A program made the translations under genes and the position numbers. The notes beneath the pieces were generated by a model. That model worked only from the letters and a program-made list of their open reading frames with translations. It was not told the DNA's origin and searched no databases. 64,000 nt of DNA from the NCBI GenBank assembly GCA_000403315.2, contig KE159636.1, forward strand, positions 1,958,041-2,022,040, given 5' to 3'. Source of the DNA: Lachnospiraceae bacterium A2 (GTDB taxonomy: Bacteria > Bacillota > Clostridia > Lachnospirales > Lachnospiraceae). This document shows positions 33,680 to 41,784 of this stretch, in pieces (the first letter of the stretch is position 1; each line of letters opens with the position of its first letter).

Positions 33680-34894
33680 TTGAAAAAAAGAGGGTTTCTG
33701 TGCATAGTAGGGGTTTCCCTTTGTTTCCTGCTGATGGCCGGGAAGGCTTATGGGGCGGAACAGGGTAGGGAACAAGAGGATTTTGCCGCCGGAGTTTTCC
33801 AGGGAAGCTCGGCAGAAGGCAGCAGCCCGGAAGTGGGGCAGGCGTTGGATTCTTATTTGGAGGAGCTGGATTTTTCGGAAATTGATGCTGCGCTGGGGCA
33901 GCAGGAAAGTACGCAGGGGTTGGATTTCCAAGGGCTGGTGCAGAAGCTGATCAATGGGGATCCCATTGACAAAAAAGGGCTCCTCAAAGAAATACTCCAT
34001 ATGGTTTTTGGGGAAATTGCAGCGTTCCGCAGTACATTGGTACAGATTGTGCTGCTGGTTGTGGTCTTTGCCATCCTCAATAATTTTGCCGATGTATTTG
34101 AAAACCCCGCAGTAACGGAAATCAGCTTTTACATGGTGTACATGCTTCTGCTGGTGCTGCTGATGAAATCTTTTTTTATCCTCAGGGATGTGTCCGTGGA
34201 TGTCATCGGGGACATGATGGTGTTCCTTAAGGTGCTGATCCCCACATTTACCATGAGCATGGCATTTTCCGGGCAGATTACCACGGCGGCTGGGTTCTAT
34301 GACATGACCTTCCTGCTGATTTATGGGCTGGAATGGGTGATTCAGTACCTGGTTGTCCCAGCGGTGCAGATTTACATGGTGCTGGAACTGATGAATTATT
34401 TGACAGAGGAGGAACTTCTTTCCAAAATGACAGATTTGCTGAAATCTGGCGTCGCATGGGTATTGAAGCTTTTATTTACCATTGTGGTTGGGATCAATGT
34501 GGTGCAGAACCTGCTGACGCCGGTAATTGATACGTTTAAGGCAGGCATACTTGCCAAGACTGCGGGGATGCTGCCGGGGCTTGGGGCTTCCATCAATGCG
34601 GTGACAGAAATTATGGTGGGGTCTGGGATTATCATAAAAAACGGCATTGGCATTGCGGCAATTGCAGCCCTGCTGGCCTTGTGCGCAGGGCCGTTGGTAA
34701 AGGTGGGCGTCATGACGTTCCTTTATAAAATTCTGGCCGCAATGATCCAGCCCATTTCAGATAAACGTATGATTGGCTGCATCAGCAGCGCAGGGGAGAG
34801 CGGGCGGCTGCTGGGGAAGGCGGTGGTGACTACTGTGGTGATGTTCCTGGTGACAATAGCCATGGTAACCGCGGCGACAACATTCAACATTTGA
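33680..34894 (+). CDS. spoIIIAE: Stage III sporulation protein AE
   Basis: The 404-residue multi-pass membrane protein has an N-terminal signal-like helix, an acidic outside segment and about eight hydrophobic helices, with the family's L-A-K-T-A-G-M-L-P-G-L-G-A-S-I-N-A-V-T-E region. It is a channel component exposed to the intermembrane space. No ATG is available near the start. A TTG at 33680 has AAGGGGTGG at suitable distance and is chosen; a GTG at 33671 abuts that site and would add three residues. Confidence 0.92.
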   Translation: MKKRGFLCIVGVSLCFLLMAGKAYGAEQGREQEDFAAGVFQGSSAEGSSPEVGQALDSYLEELDFSEIDAALGQQESTQGLDFQGLVQKLINGDPIDKKGLLKEILHMVFGEIAAFRSTLVQIVLLVVVFAILNNFADVFENPAVTEISFYMVYMLLLVLLMKSFFILRDVSVDVIGDMMVFLKVLIPTFTMSMAFSGQITTAAGFYDMTFLLIYGLEWVIQYLVVPAVQIYMVLELMNYLTEEELLSKMTDLLKSGVAWVLKLLFTIVVGINVVQNLLTPVIDTFKAGILAKTAGMLPGLGASINAVTEIMVGSGIIIKNGIGIAAIAALLALCAGPLVKVGVMTFLYKILAAMIQPISDKRMIGCISSAGESGRLLGKAVVTTVVMFLVTIAMVTAATTFNI

Positions 34895-34909
34895 TATTGG
34901 GGGACAGGG

Positions 34910-35464
34910 ATGGAGCTTATTTATGGCTGGGTAAAAAATATTGTATGCTTTTATATTTTTATGGCGATTATCCTGTATTTGCTGCCAAGGGAAAGCTACC
35001 GGAAATATGTGAGGTTTTTCTCGGGGATGCTGCTGATTATCCTTGCAGCCAACCCAGTGCTGTCTTTGCTGGGAAAAGAAGAAATGCTGCTGCAGAAAAT
35101 CAGCCAGGCAGGTTTTTTCCAGGAACTGGACAATGTGAAGCTGGACACCAGGCATTTGGAGCAAGCCCAGAAAAAGGCCTATGTAAAAGAATACGAGCGG
35201 GCGGTGGAGATGGACGCCAGCAGGATTGCGGAAGGGAAACAGATGGAGGTCCTATGGGCAGACGTGCAGCTGTCGGAGGAGTATCAGGTGGAATCCATCT
35301 GCATGGAGGTAGCCCTTATGGAGGAAGGCGGCAGTTCCATGGAAAAGGCGTCCTTTGGGGAGGGCAGCAGGGAGTACCCAAATGTGTACGGGCTGAAACA
35401 GGAGCTGATGGAATTTTACCGTTTGGGGGAGGAACAAATTACAATTGCGGTGCGGGACAGGTAA
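34910..35464 (+). CDS. spoIIIAF: Stage III sporulation protein AF
   Basis: The 184-residue protein has two N-terminal membrane helices (about residues 10-25 and 36-53) with the family sequence Y-R-K-Y-V-R-F-F-S-G-M between them, then a soluble ring-forming domain. It forms part of the channel in the intermembrane space. It lies 15 bases after spoIIIAE with a GGGGACAGGG site. Confidence 0.92.
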   Translation: MELIYGWVKNIVCFYIFMAIILYLLPRESYRKYVRFFSGMLLIILAANPVLSLLGKEEMLLQKISQAGFFQELDNVKLDTRHLEQAQKKAYVKEYERAVEMDASRIAEGKQMEVLWADVQLSEEYQVESICMEVALMEEGGSSMEKASFGEGSREYPNVYGLKQELMEFYRLGEEQITIAVRDR

Positions 35465-35494
35465 AAAGCATCAGGATTGCAGGGAGGTTTGGAA

Positions 35495-36082
35495 ATGAAG
35501 GGAAAAGGTTGGTCCCCCTTTGATAAAGCAAGGGGCTTGTCCAAAAACCAGCTTCTGATTGGCGGCTTGGCAGGGCTTCTCCTGCTGGTTGTGGCTATAC
35601 CTACAGAGCAGGGCAGGAAACAGGAGCCAAAGCAGGAAACCAGGGCGGAGGAGGGCGGGGCAGCGGCAGGGGCTGACAGCAGCTCCAGCAGCTACCAGAA
35701 GGAACTGGAGCGGAAATTAGTGGAAATTTTGGGGGAAATGGATGGGGTGGGGAAGGTGGAAGTGATGATTACAACCCAGGACGGCGGGGAACGGATTGTG
35801 GAAAAAGACATTACCCGCAGCAGCCAGGAAGTTTCCGAGGAGGATGGGACCCTAAAGCGGGGCACCCGGGAAAGCCAGTATCAGGAAGGGACGGTATTTT
35901 CACAGGAAAATGGGGCAGCAGGGGAGCCATTTGTGTCGAAGGAAGTTGTGCCCAGGATAGAAGGGGTGCTGGTAGTAGCAGAAGGGGGTGGGAATGCAAA
36001 AGTAGCGAAAAATATTTCCGATGCAGTTTTGGCATTATTTCCAGTGGAAGTACATAAAATTAAGGTAGTTAAGATGAATTGA
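35495..36082 (+). CDS. spoIIIAG: Stage III sporulation protein AG
   Basis: The 195-residue protein has one N-terminal helix (about residues 19-35), then a low-complexity Gln/Glu/Gly linker and the ring-building domain (L-G-E-M-D-G-V-G-K-V-E-V-M-I-T-T) that stacks into the large SpoIIIAG ring. ATG 35495 follows GGGAGG at good distance; the open TTG at 35477 lacks a site. Confidence 0.94.
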   Translation: MKGKGWSPFDKARGLSKNQLLIGGLAGLLLLVVAIPTEQGRKQEPKQETRAEEGGAAAGADSSSSSYQKELERKLVEILGEMDGVGKVEVMITTQDGGERIVEKDITRSSQEVSEEDGTLKRGTRESQYQEGTVFSQENGAAGEPFVSKEVVPRIEGVLVVAEGGGNAKVAKNISDAVLALFPVEVHKIKVVKMN

Positions 36083-36098
36083 CAGGAGGGCATCAGTT

Positions 36099-36932
36099 TT
36101 GAAGAAAGTATTTAAAAAGAACCAGATTATCATTACCGCACTGGCTCTTATGATTGCTGTGGCAGGCTACTTGCAATATACTGGGAGCCAGAAGGACAGC
36201 GACGTGGCAAAAGAGGCAAGTGCAGATACGAATGAGGGTACATATGAAATATCCGATGAAGACATGTACAGCGCAGAGGATATTTTCACCGACACAGAAT
36301 CCAGCGAGGAAACTTCCGCAGATGCAAATGAAAACCTTGGGATCCGGACAGGGGAAGAAATTGCACAGGCAAACGGGCAGGGCGACGGGGTGGAGAACCC
36401 GGGGGAAGCCGTGCTCACCAGCACAAATGTAAACAGCGTGGACTTTGCGTCGGAAGTAAAGCTGAACCGGGAACAGGTCCGTTCCCAGAACAAGGCGTCC
36501 CTGCTGGAAATCATCAACAACGCCGGAATTGGGGAAGAACAGAAGCAGGACGCCATCAACGCCATGATTGCCATGACAGACACGGCAGAGCGGGAAGCCG
36601 CTGCTGAAATGCTGTTAAAGGCAAAAGGCTTTACGGACGTGGTAGTAAGCGTTACGGACGGGACAGCGGACGTCGTGCTGAATATGGGGGACGTTACCGA
36701 CGCAAAGCGGGCACAGGTGGAGGACATTGTAAGGCGTAAAACAAACGTTGCCGCTGAAAACATTATTATCACGCCAATCCAGAATTCCGCTTCTGCCGGG
36801 GCTGGGGATGGTTCATCCGCTGGGGATGGCACAGACGCCGGGGCTGGCGCAGGGACAGCGGAAAGCGGCGCGGATGGCACTGAAGGTACAGATACAGGGA
36901 GCGCAGAAGGGGCTGCGGTGACTGAGGAATAG
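36099..36932 (+). CDS. spoIIIAH: Stage III sporulation protein AH
   Basis: The 277-residue protein pairs with forespore SpoIIQ to join the two membranes. It has a basic start, one helix (about residues 10-26), an acidic linker, and the YscJ-like ring domain (R-E-A-A-A-E-M-L-L-K-A-K-G-F-T-D-V-V-V-S-V). It starts with TTG after AGGAGGG. A Gly/Ala/Asp-rich tail of about 45 residues follows the domain, which is longer than in Bacillus. Confidence 0.93.
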   Translation: MKKVFKKNQIIITALALMIAVAGYLQYTGSQKDSDVAKEASADTNEGTYEISDEDMYSAEDIFTDTESSEETSADANENLGIRTGEEIAQANGQGDGVENPGEAVLTSTNVNSVDFASEVKLNREQVRSQNKASLLEIINNAGIGEEQKQDAINAMIAMTDTAEREAAAEMLLKAKGFTDVVVSVTDGTADVVLNMGDVTDAKRAQVEDIVRRKTNVAAENIIITPIQNSASAGAGDGSSAGDGTDAGAGAGTAESGADGTEGTDTGSAEGAAVTEE

Positions 36933-36970
36933 GGCGCAGCCAGGGCATAGTTAGGCAATTGCTTCGTAAG

Positions 36971-37014
36971 GGTGCATTTTTTATTGGGTTACCAGTAAAA
37001 AATGCATCTTTTTT
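36971..37014 (+). terminator. Terminator of the spoIIIA operon
   Basis: GGTGCATTTTTTA (36971-36983) pairs with TAAAAAATGCATC (36996-37008) around a 12-nt loop, followed by six T residues. It is the first of a series of hairpins. Confidence 0.9.
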
Positions 37015-37222
37015 GTCTTATAGGAAAGACCTTGCCACGATAAAGCGTGAAAGTGTCTTTCCTATAGAATAAAAAAGCTTTTATCGCACTGCGGCGGGTA
37101 TGAAATCTGTCGCAAAGCGACCCGCCGCAGGCGGAGAATCCTGCAAGGCAGGATTCTTTCTTGTCTTATAGGAAATACCGTGCCACTGTGAAGTGATGAA
37201 GTTCATGAATTTCCTATAAGAT
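37015..37222 (+). repeat. Cluster of four perfect hairpins between spoIIIAH and the MATE gene
   Basis: Four consecutive perfect inverted repeats fill the gap: TATAGGAAAGAC / GTCTTTCCTATA (37019-37030, 37055-37066); CTGCGGCGGGT / ACCCGCCGCAG (37089-37099, 37120-37130); GAATCCTGC / GCAGGATTC (37136-37144, 37148-37156); CTTATAGGAAAT / ATTTCCTATAAG (37165-37176, 37209-37220). The first and last share GTCTTATAGGAAA and have similar loops, so they are related copies. No gene is seen in 36933-37373. Confidence 0.85.
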
Positions 37223-37282
37223 AAAACCCTCCGGGAGTATGCGGAGCGCATTTTTGTTCCTTGGCAGAGGGGAATCCCTATA

Positions 37283-37311
37283 TTGACAAGAAGATTTACT
37301 TTATATATACT
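37283..37311 (+). promoter_or_regulatory. SigA-type promoter of the MATE gene
   Basis: Consensus TTGACA (37283-37288), 17 nt, TATACT (37306-37311). Confidence 0.8.
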
Positions 37312-37373
37312 TGTTGGGAGGTTTTACCATTGAGAGTTCATTGATGGAATATATATGCTTTGGAGGCATGGAA

Positions 37374-38741
37374 ATGAAACGGAAATCTTATGAAATTGAT
37401 ATGTGCAGCGGCTCCCTATTCCCTAAAATCCTGATGTTTTCCATCCCGCTGATGCTCTCTAGCATTTTGCAGCTACTGTTCAATGCTGCGGACATGGTAG
37501 TGGTGGGGCGGTTTGCCGGGAGCACGGCATTGGCGGCCGTAGGGGCAAACGCCTCCCTCATTAACCTTTTGACAAACCTGTTTATCGGCTTTTCCGTAGG
37601 GGCAAATGTGCTGGTGGCAAGGTTTTGCGGCGCAAAAAAGGAAGGTGAAATCAGCGAAACCGTCCATACTGCCGTGGTCTTAGGCTTGGTTTGCGGCTTT
37701 GGGCTGATGGTGTTCGGGATGCTGGTTGCGCCGCAGATTTTGGTGGTGATGGGGACGCCGGGGGATGTGTTAAGCCAAGCCGTTTTGTATATCAGGATTT
37801 ATTTTGCAGGGATGCCTGTGATTTTATTGTATAATTTCGGCAGCTCCATCCTGCGGGCGGTAGGGGATACCCAAAGGCCGCTGTATTACTTATTTGGGGC
37901 GGGCGTTATCAACATTGTGCTGAACCTGATTTTTGTCATTGGGTTCCACTTAGGGGTGGCTGGTGTTGCCCTTGCGACTGTCATTTCCCAAGTAGTGTCG
38001 GCGGGCCTAATCCTCCGCTGCCTGATGCATATGGGAGGGGGATGCCGGGTGGAGTTAAAAAAGCTTCGGATGAAGAAGGAAAAAGTGCTTCAGATTGTCC
38101 GCATTGGCCTTCCGGCAGGGCTGCAAGGGACGGTATTTTCCCTGTCCAATGTGCTGATACAGTCCTCCGTCAATTCCTTTGGCTCGGTGGCGATGGCGGG
38201 GAACACGGCCGCGTCCAATATTGAAGGGTTTATTTACATGGCAATGAATTCTTACCACCAGACAGCCTTAAGCTTTACCAGCCAGAATTTTGGGGCAGGG
38301 AATTACAAGCGGATTGGGAAGGTGCTGGCGGAGTGCCTTGCCATGGTAACAGGGGTAGGCCTTGGGATGGGATGGGCTGCGTACCTGTCCGGGAACTGGC
38401 TCCTTGGGATTTATTCTTCCGACCCGAAGGTCATTGAGGTAGGGCTACTGCGCCTGTCTGTCATCTGCACCACGTACTTTCTGTGCGGGATTATGGATGT
38501 GCTGGTGGGGGAACTGCGGGGGCTTGGGTATGCGGTAATGCCTATGGTAGTGTCGCTGCTTGGAGCCTGCGGGTTCCGTATCCTATGGATTTTCACGGTA
38601 TTCCAAGGACGCCGCAGCTTGTGGGCGCTGTATATTTCCTATCCTGTTTCATGGGTGCTGACGGGGGCGGTGCATATGGTTTGCTATTGGATGGTGCGTA
38701 AGAAACAGGCGGGGATGCCTGTGTTTGGGGATAAGGGGTAA
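37374..38741 (+). CDS. MATE-family multidrug/cation efflux transporter
   Basis: The 455-residue protein has twelve hydrophobic segments in two halves, each with the MATE pattern: P-L-M-L-S-S-I-L-Q-L-L-F-N-A-A-D-M-V-V-V-G-R-F-A-G at the start and P-A-G-L-Q-G-T-V-F-S-L-S-N-V-L-I-Q in the second half. It exports drugs or metabolites in exchange for Na+ or H+. ATG 37374 lies 7 bases after GGAGG; upstream in-frame ATG and TTG codons are badly placed. The substrate is unknown. Confidence 0.92.
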   Translation: MKRKSYEIDMCSGSLFPKILMFSIPLMLSSILQLLFNAADMVVVGRFAGSTALAAVGANASLINLLTNLFIGFSVGANVLVARFCGAKKEGEISETVHTAVVLGLVCGFGLMVFGMLVAPQILVVMGTPGDVLSQAVLYIRIYFAGMPVILLYNFGSSILRAVGDTQRPLYYLFGAGVINIVLNLIFVIGFHLGVAGVALATVISQVVSAGLILRCLMHMGGGCRVELKKLRMKKEKVLQIVRIGLPAGLQGTVFSLSNVLIQSSVNSFGSVAMAGNTAASNIEGFIYMAMNSYHQTALSFTSQNFGAGNYKRIGKVLAECLAMVTGVGLGMGWAAYLSGNWLLGIYSSDPKVIEVGLLRLSVICTTYFLCGIMDVLVGELRGLGYAVMPMVVSLLGACGFRILWIFTVFQGRRSLWALYISYPVSWVLTGAVHMVCYWMVRKKQAGMPVFGDKG

Positions 38742-38786
38742 AATAGAAATGTACCAAGGCTTTGCAAGGATGCCTGAAATTAAAAC

Positions 38787-38815
38787 TTTACGTGTTCCAG
38801 AAAATTTGCTATGAT
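38787..38815 (+). promoter_or_regulatory. Candidate promoter of the 52-residue protein gene
   Basis: TTTACG (38787-38792), 17 nt, TATGAT (38810-38815). Confidence 0.5.
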
Positions 38816-38880
38816 GAAAGCATAACAATCTGAGCAATGAAACTAACATAAAAATGGCTCATGGAAAGCAGGTGGTAAAT

Positions 38881-39039
38881 ATGGGAATGACAAATAAGCA
38901 ATTCCAAGGTTTTATCCGGCTCGCTTTGGAACTTCTTGAAAAGGCAGCTAAGAAATCGCCTGATAATGAAGAACTTCAAAAAGTAAGGGATAAAATCCCC
39001 GGACTGTACGGCATACAGTCTGGGGATTCTTCTTTTTAA
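38881..39039 (+). CDS. Small helical protein of unknown function
   Basis: The 52-residue product reads M-G-M-T-N-K-Q-F-Q-G-F-I-R-L-A-L-E-L-L-E-K and is predicted to be a short helical, soluble peptide. AGGTGG lies 5 bases upstream of ATG 38881, and a promoter precedes it. The N-terminal T-N-K-Q-F-x-G-F pattern is familiar from small Lachnospiraceae proteins, but no function is known. The adjoining IS200-like element begins just after its stop. Confidence 0.6.
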   Translation: MGMTNKQFQGFIRLALELLEKAAKKSPDNEELQKVRDKIPGLYGIQSGDSSF

Positions 39040-39049
39040 AAAAACTTGT

Positions 39050-39765
39050 CGGAAGTAACTTTGCCATTTTGGCATCTATCCTTTCATCTGAATGAAAGGT
39101 CTAATCCCCCAGCTATGCTGGGGAGAATCGTGTAAGTGGAAACGATGAGGATATAATAAAAAGCCTCCTATGTTAAAATGAGAATGGTGCCGCAAGCCAA
39201 ACTCAAAAATAGGAGGCGGTCCTAATGGACAATAAAAGTTTATCACACACGAAATGGAAATGCCAGTATCATATAGTATTCATTCCGAAGTATAGGAAGA
39301 AGCAATTGTATGGGCAAATAAAAGTCGATGTACGTGGGATAATCAGTACATTATGCAAATATAAGGATGTTGAGATAATAGCAGGCGCAGTATGCGAGGA
39401 ACACGTACATCTAAGTGTAGCAATTCCGCCGAAAATAAGTATATCAAGTTTTATGGGATACTTAAAAGGAAAAAGCACACTAATGATATATGGCAGACAC
39501 CCAGAATTGCAAAGTAAGTGGAACAAAGCATTTTGGGCACGTGGATATTACGTAGAAACAATAGGTAATATAACGGAAGATGCTGTCAGAAAATATATTA
39601 ACGGGCAGGCAGAAGAATCACGAAAAGAAGATGCAAGAAGTACTGCTTTTTAGCGGACCAGTAAGAATGCTTGCGACACCGCCCTTTTGGGCGGGCAGTA
39701 AGAAAGCCCTTATTAGGGCTTAGGGCAAACCACCAGTTGAACTGGTGGTTGCTGACTTATACAGT
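39050..39765 (+). mobile_element. IS200-like insertion sequence
   Basis: A transposase gene is bounded by subterminal hairpins rather than inverted repeats, as in IS200/IS605. Left side: CCTTTCAT-CTGA-ATGAAAGG (39079-39098) and CCCCAGC-TAT-GCTGGGG (39108-39124). Right side: CCGCCC-TTTT-GGGCGG (about 39681-39696), AGCCCT-TATT-AGGGCT and the palindrome AACCACCAGTT-G-AACTGGTGGTT (about 39727-39749). The exact ends are estimated. No accessory tnpB is present. Confidence 0.75.
39225..39653 (+). CDS. tnpA: IS200-family Y1 transposase
   Basis: The 142-residue HUH transposase moves single-stranded copies of the element. It begins H-T-K-W-K-C-Q-Y-H-I-V-F-I-P-K-Y-R and contains the metal-binding H-V-H of the HUH motif (E-E-H-V-H-L-S-V) and a catalytic Tyr in V-R-K-Y-I-N-G-Q. 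Length and both motifs are complete, so it looks functional. AGGAGG lies at 39210-39215. A hairpin before the start may limit translation, as in other IS200 elements. Confidence 0.95.
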   Translation: MDNKSLSHTKWKCQYHIVFIPKYRKKQLYGQIKVDVRGIISTLCKYKDVEIIAGAVCEEHVHLSVAIPPKISISSFMGYLKGKSTLMIYGRHPELQSKWNKAFWARGYYVETIGNITEDAVRKYINGQAEESRKEDARSTAF

Positions 39766-39782
39766 TAAATGAAAAATGGAAA

Positions 39783-39811
39783 GTGACAACAATCCCCCAA
39801 TATGCTATAAT
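39783..39811 (+). promoter_or_regulatory. SigA-type promoter of pepF
   Basis: GTGACA (39783-39788), 17 nt, TATAAT (39806-39811). It lies just beyond the right end of the insertion sequence. Confidence 0.65.
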
Positions 39812-39873
39812 GTGCCAGACGATTCCCGCCACAACCCAAACGGCGGGCTGCAAAAAACAGGAGGTAGCGCGAA

Positions 39874-41682
39874 ATGGCAGCAGGATTATTAAAAAGAAGC
39901 CAGGTTCCCAAAGAGGACACCTGGGCAACCGAAGAATTATATGCATCCACAGAATTATTTTTGGAGGACGCCCACAAGCTGGAGCAGATGGTAGAAGGGC
40001 TTAGGGTTTTTACCCAGGAATATCTGTCGGAAAGCGGCGGGCATTTGCTGGAATATTTCCAAAGCCTGGAGGAAATGATGCTCTTATTGGACAAATGCCT
40101 GTGCTATTCGGAGCGCAGCGCGGACGTGGATACTGGAAATGATGTGTTCCAGGGGCTAAGCGGGAAAATGATGGGCATTTACCACAAGCTGGCTACTGGG
40201 ACTGCGCCCGTGGACGCTTGGATTACCGCAATGGAAGAAGGGGAAATGCAGCATTGTTATAAGGATGCCCCAGAACTTTCCAGATACCGGACGTCTATTG
40301 AGGATTTGCGCAGGCTGAAAGCCCACACCCTAGCCCCGGAGCTGGAAGAACTTTTGGCGTCCTCAAGGGAAATGGGGACGGCTGTGGAGAAGTCATACAG
40401 CCTTCTGACAGACGCAGATTTTGAAAACCCCATCATTCAGGGGGAAGGCGGGGAGCCAGTTAAAATCAGCGCAGGGCGTTTCATCCCTTTATTGGAAAGC
40501 CAGGACGCCGGGGTGCGCCGGGAAGCGTTCCAGGCCTACTATGCCCGGTATGAGCAGTACAAAAATACATTTGCATCCCTCTACGAAGGGAAGGCAAAAT
40601 CGAATTTCTTTTATGCAAAAGCAAGGAAATATGGTTCTTCCATGGAAGCGGCTGTGGATGCCAACAATGTGCCCAAAGAGGTATACTATAATCTGATTGA
40701 GGCGGTCCACGAAAATATGCACTATATGCACAGCTACATGTCCCTGCGCAAGAAGCTGCTGGGGGTGGAAGAACTCCATATGTATGACGTCTATGTGCCT
40801 ATGGTCCCGCAGGAAACAGGGGAAATCACTTATGGGCAGGCGCAGGAGGAAATCGCAGAAGCATTGCAGGTCCTTGGGGATGATTATGTCCGTGTGCTGA
40901 AAGAGGGGTTTGCAAACCGCTGGATTGACAAATATGAAAATGAAGGGAAACGCAGCGGCGCCTATTCCGCAGGCTGCTATCTGGCCCATCCTTATGTGCT
41001 GATGAATTACCAGTACAATCTGGATTCGGAGTTTACCCTTGCCCATGAGATGGGGCATGCCCTCCATTCTTATTACTCTGCCAAAAACAACAATATTTTT
41101 GACAGCGACTATAAAATTTTTGTAGCCGAGGTGGCGTCTACCTGCAATGAAGCGCTTCTGATGGACTACCTTTTGAAGCGCACTGCGGATAAGAAGAAAC
41201 GGGCGTATTTAATTAACCATTTCCTCCATCAGTTCCGCAGCACCCTTTACCGCCAGACTATGTTTGCGGAATTCGAGCTTTTGACCCATGAAATGGTGGA
41301 GCGTGGGGAAACATTGACGGCAGAGTCCTTAAAACAGCTTTATTATGAGTTAAATGTGCAGTATCATGGGAAGGATGTAATAGTAGATAAGGAAATTGCC
41401 ATTGAATGGGCAAGGATCCCGCATTTTTATTACAATTTTTATGTTTACCAGTATGCAACCAGCTTTGCGGCGTCCATGGCCCTCAGCAAAAAAATCCTGG
41501 AAGAAGGACAGCCGGCCGTGGAACGCTACCTGAATTTCCTGAAAGGCGGCTGCAGCAAATCCCCCATTGACTTGTTAAAAGACGCCGGGGTGGACATGAC
41601 AACCAAAGAGCCGATTTCCGAAGCGCTGAAAACTTTTGGCGCATTGATTCAGGAAATGGAGGAATTATCCGGCCAGATATAA
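39874..41682 (+). CDS. pepF: Oligoendopeptidase F
   Basis: The 602-residue M3-family zinc metallopeptidase degrades short peptides in the cytoplasm. The catalytic H-E-M-G-H is at residues 391-395, with the third ligand Glu about 25 residues later in V-A-E-V-A-S-T-C-N-E. The full family length is present. An AACAGGAGG site precedes the ATG. It appears to be transcribed alone. Confidence 0.95.
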   Translation: MAAGLLKRSQVPKEDTWATEELYASTELFLEDAHKLEQMVEGLRVFTQEYLSESGGHLLEYFQSLEEMMLLLDKCLCYSERSADVDTGNDVFQGLSGKMMGIYHKLATGTAPVDAWITAMEEGEMQHCYKDAPELSRYRTSIEDLRRLKAHTLAPELEELLASSREMGTAVEKSYSLLTDADFENPIIQGEGGEPVKISAGRFIPLLESQDAGVRREAFQAYYARYEQYKNTFASLYEGKAKSNFFYAKARKYGSSMEAAVDANNVPKEVYYNLIEAVHENMHYMHSYMSLRKKLLGVEELHMYDVYVPMVPQETGEITYGQAQEEIAEALQVLGDDYVRVLKEGFANRWIDKYENEGKRSGAYSAGCYLAHPYVLMNYQYNLDSEFTLAHEMGHALHSYYSAKNNNIFDSDYKIFVAEVASTCNEALLMDYLLKRTADKKKRAYLINHFLHQFRSTLYRQTMFAEFELLTHEMVERGETLTAESLKQLYYELNVQYHGKDVIVDKEIAIEWARIPHFYYNFYVYQYATSFAASMALSKKILEEGQPAVERYLNFLKGGCSKSPIDLLKDAGVDMTTKEPISEALKTFGALIQEMEELSGQI

Positions 41683-41784
41683 GGGGGCTGCCGCATAATG
41701 CCAGAATGAAAAAATATAGGTTTCCAGAATCCGGGCAGGAAAAGGGAAGCTGGAAGTATTAATTTAAGAAACGGAGGAACTATT

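Noticed and set aside
36167..36958. Open frame of 263 codons on minus across spoIIIAH
   Set aside because: It is the antisense shadow of a clear SpoIIIAH gene, has low-complexity Ser/Ala/Pro content, no domain and no ribosome site.
37015..37222. Possible CRISPR array in the hairpin cluster
   Set aside because: The repeats are inverted, of different sequence and not evenly spaced; there are no cas genes in the window.
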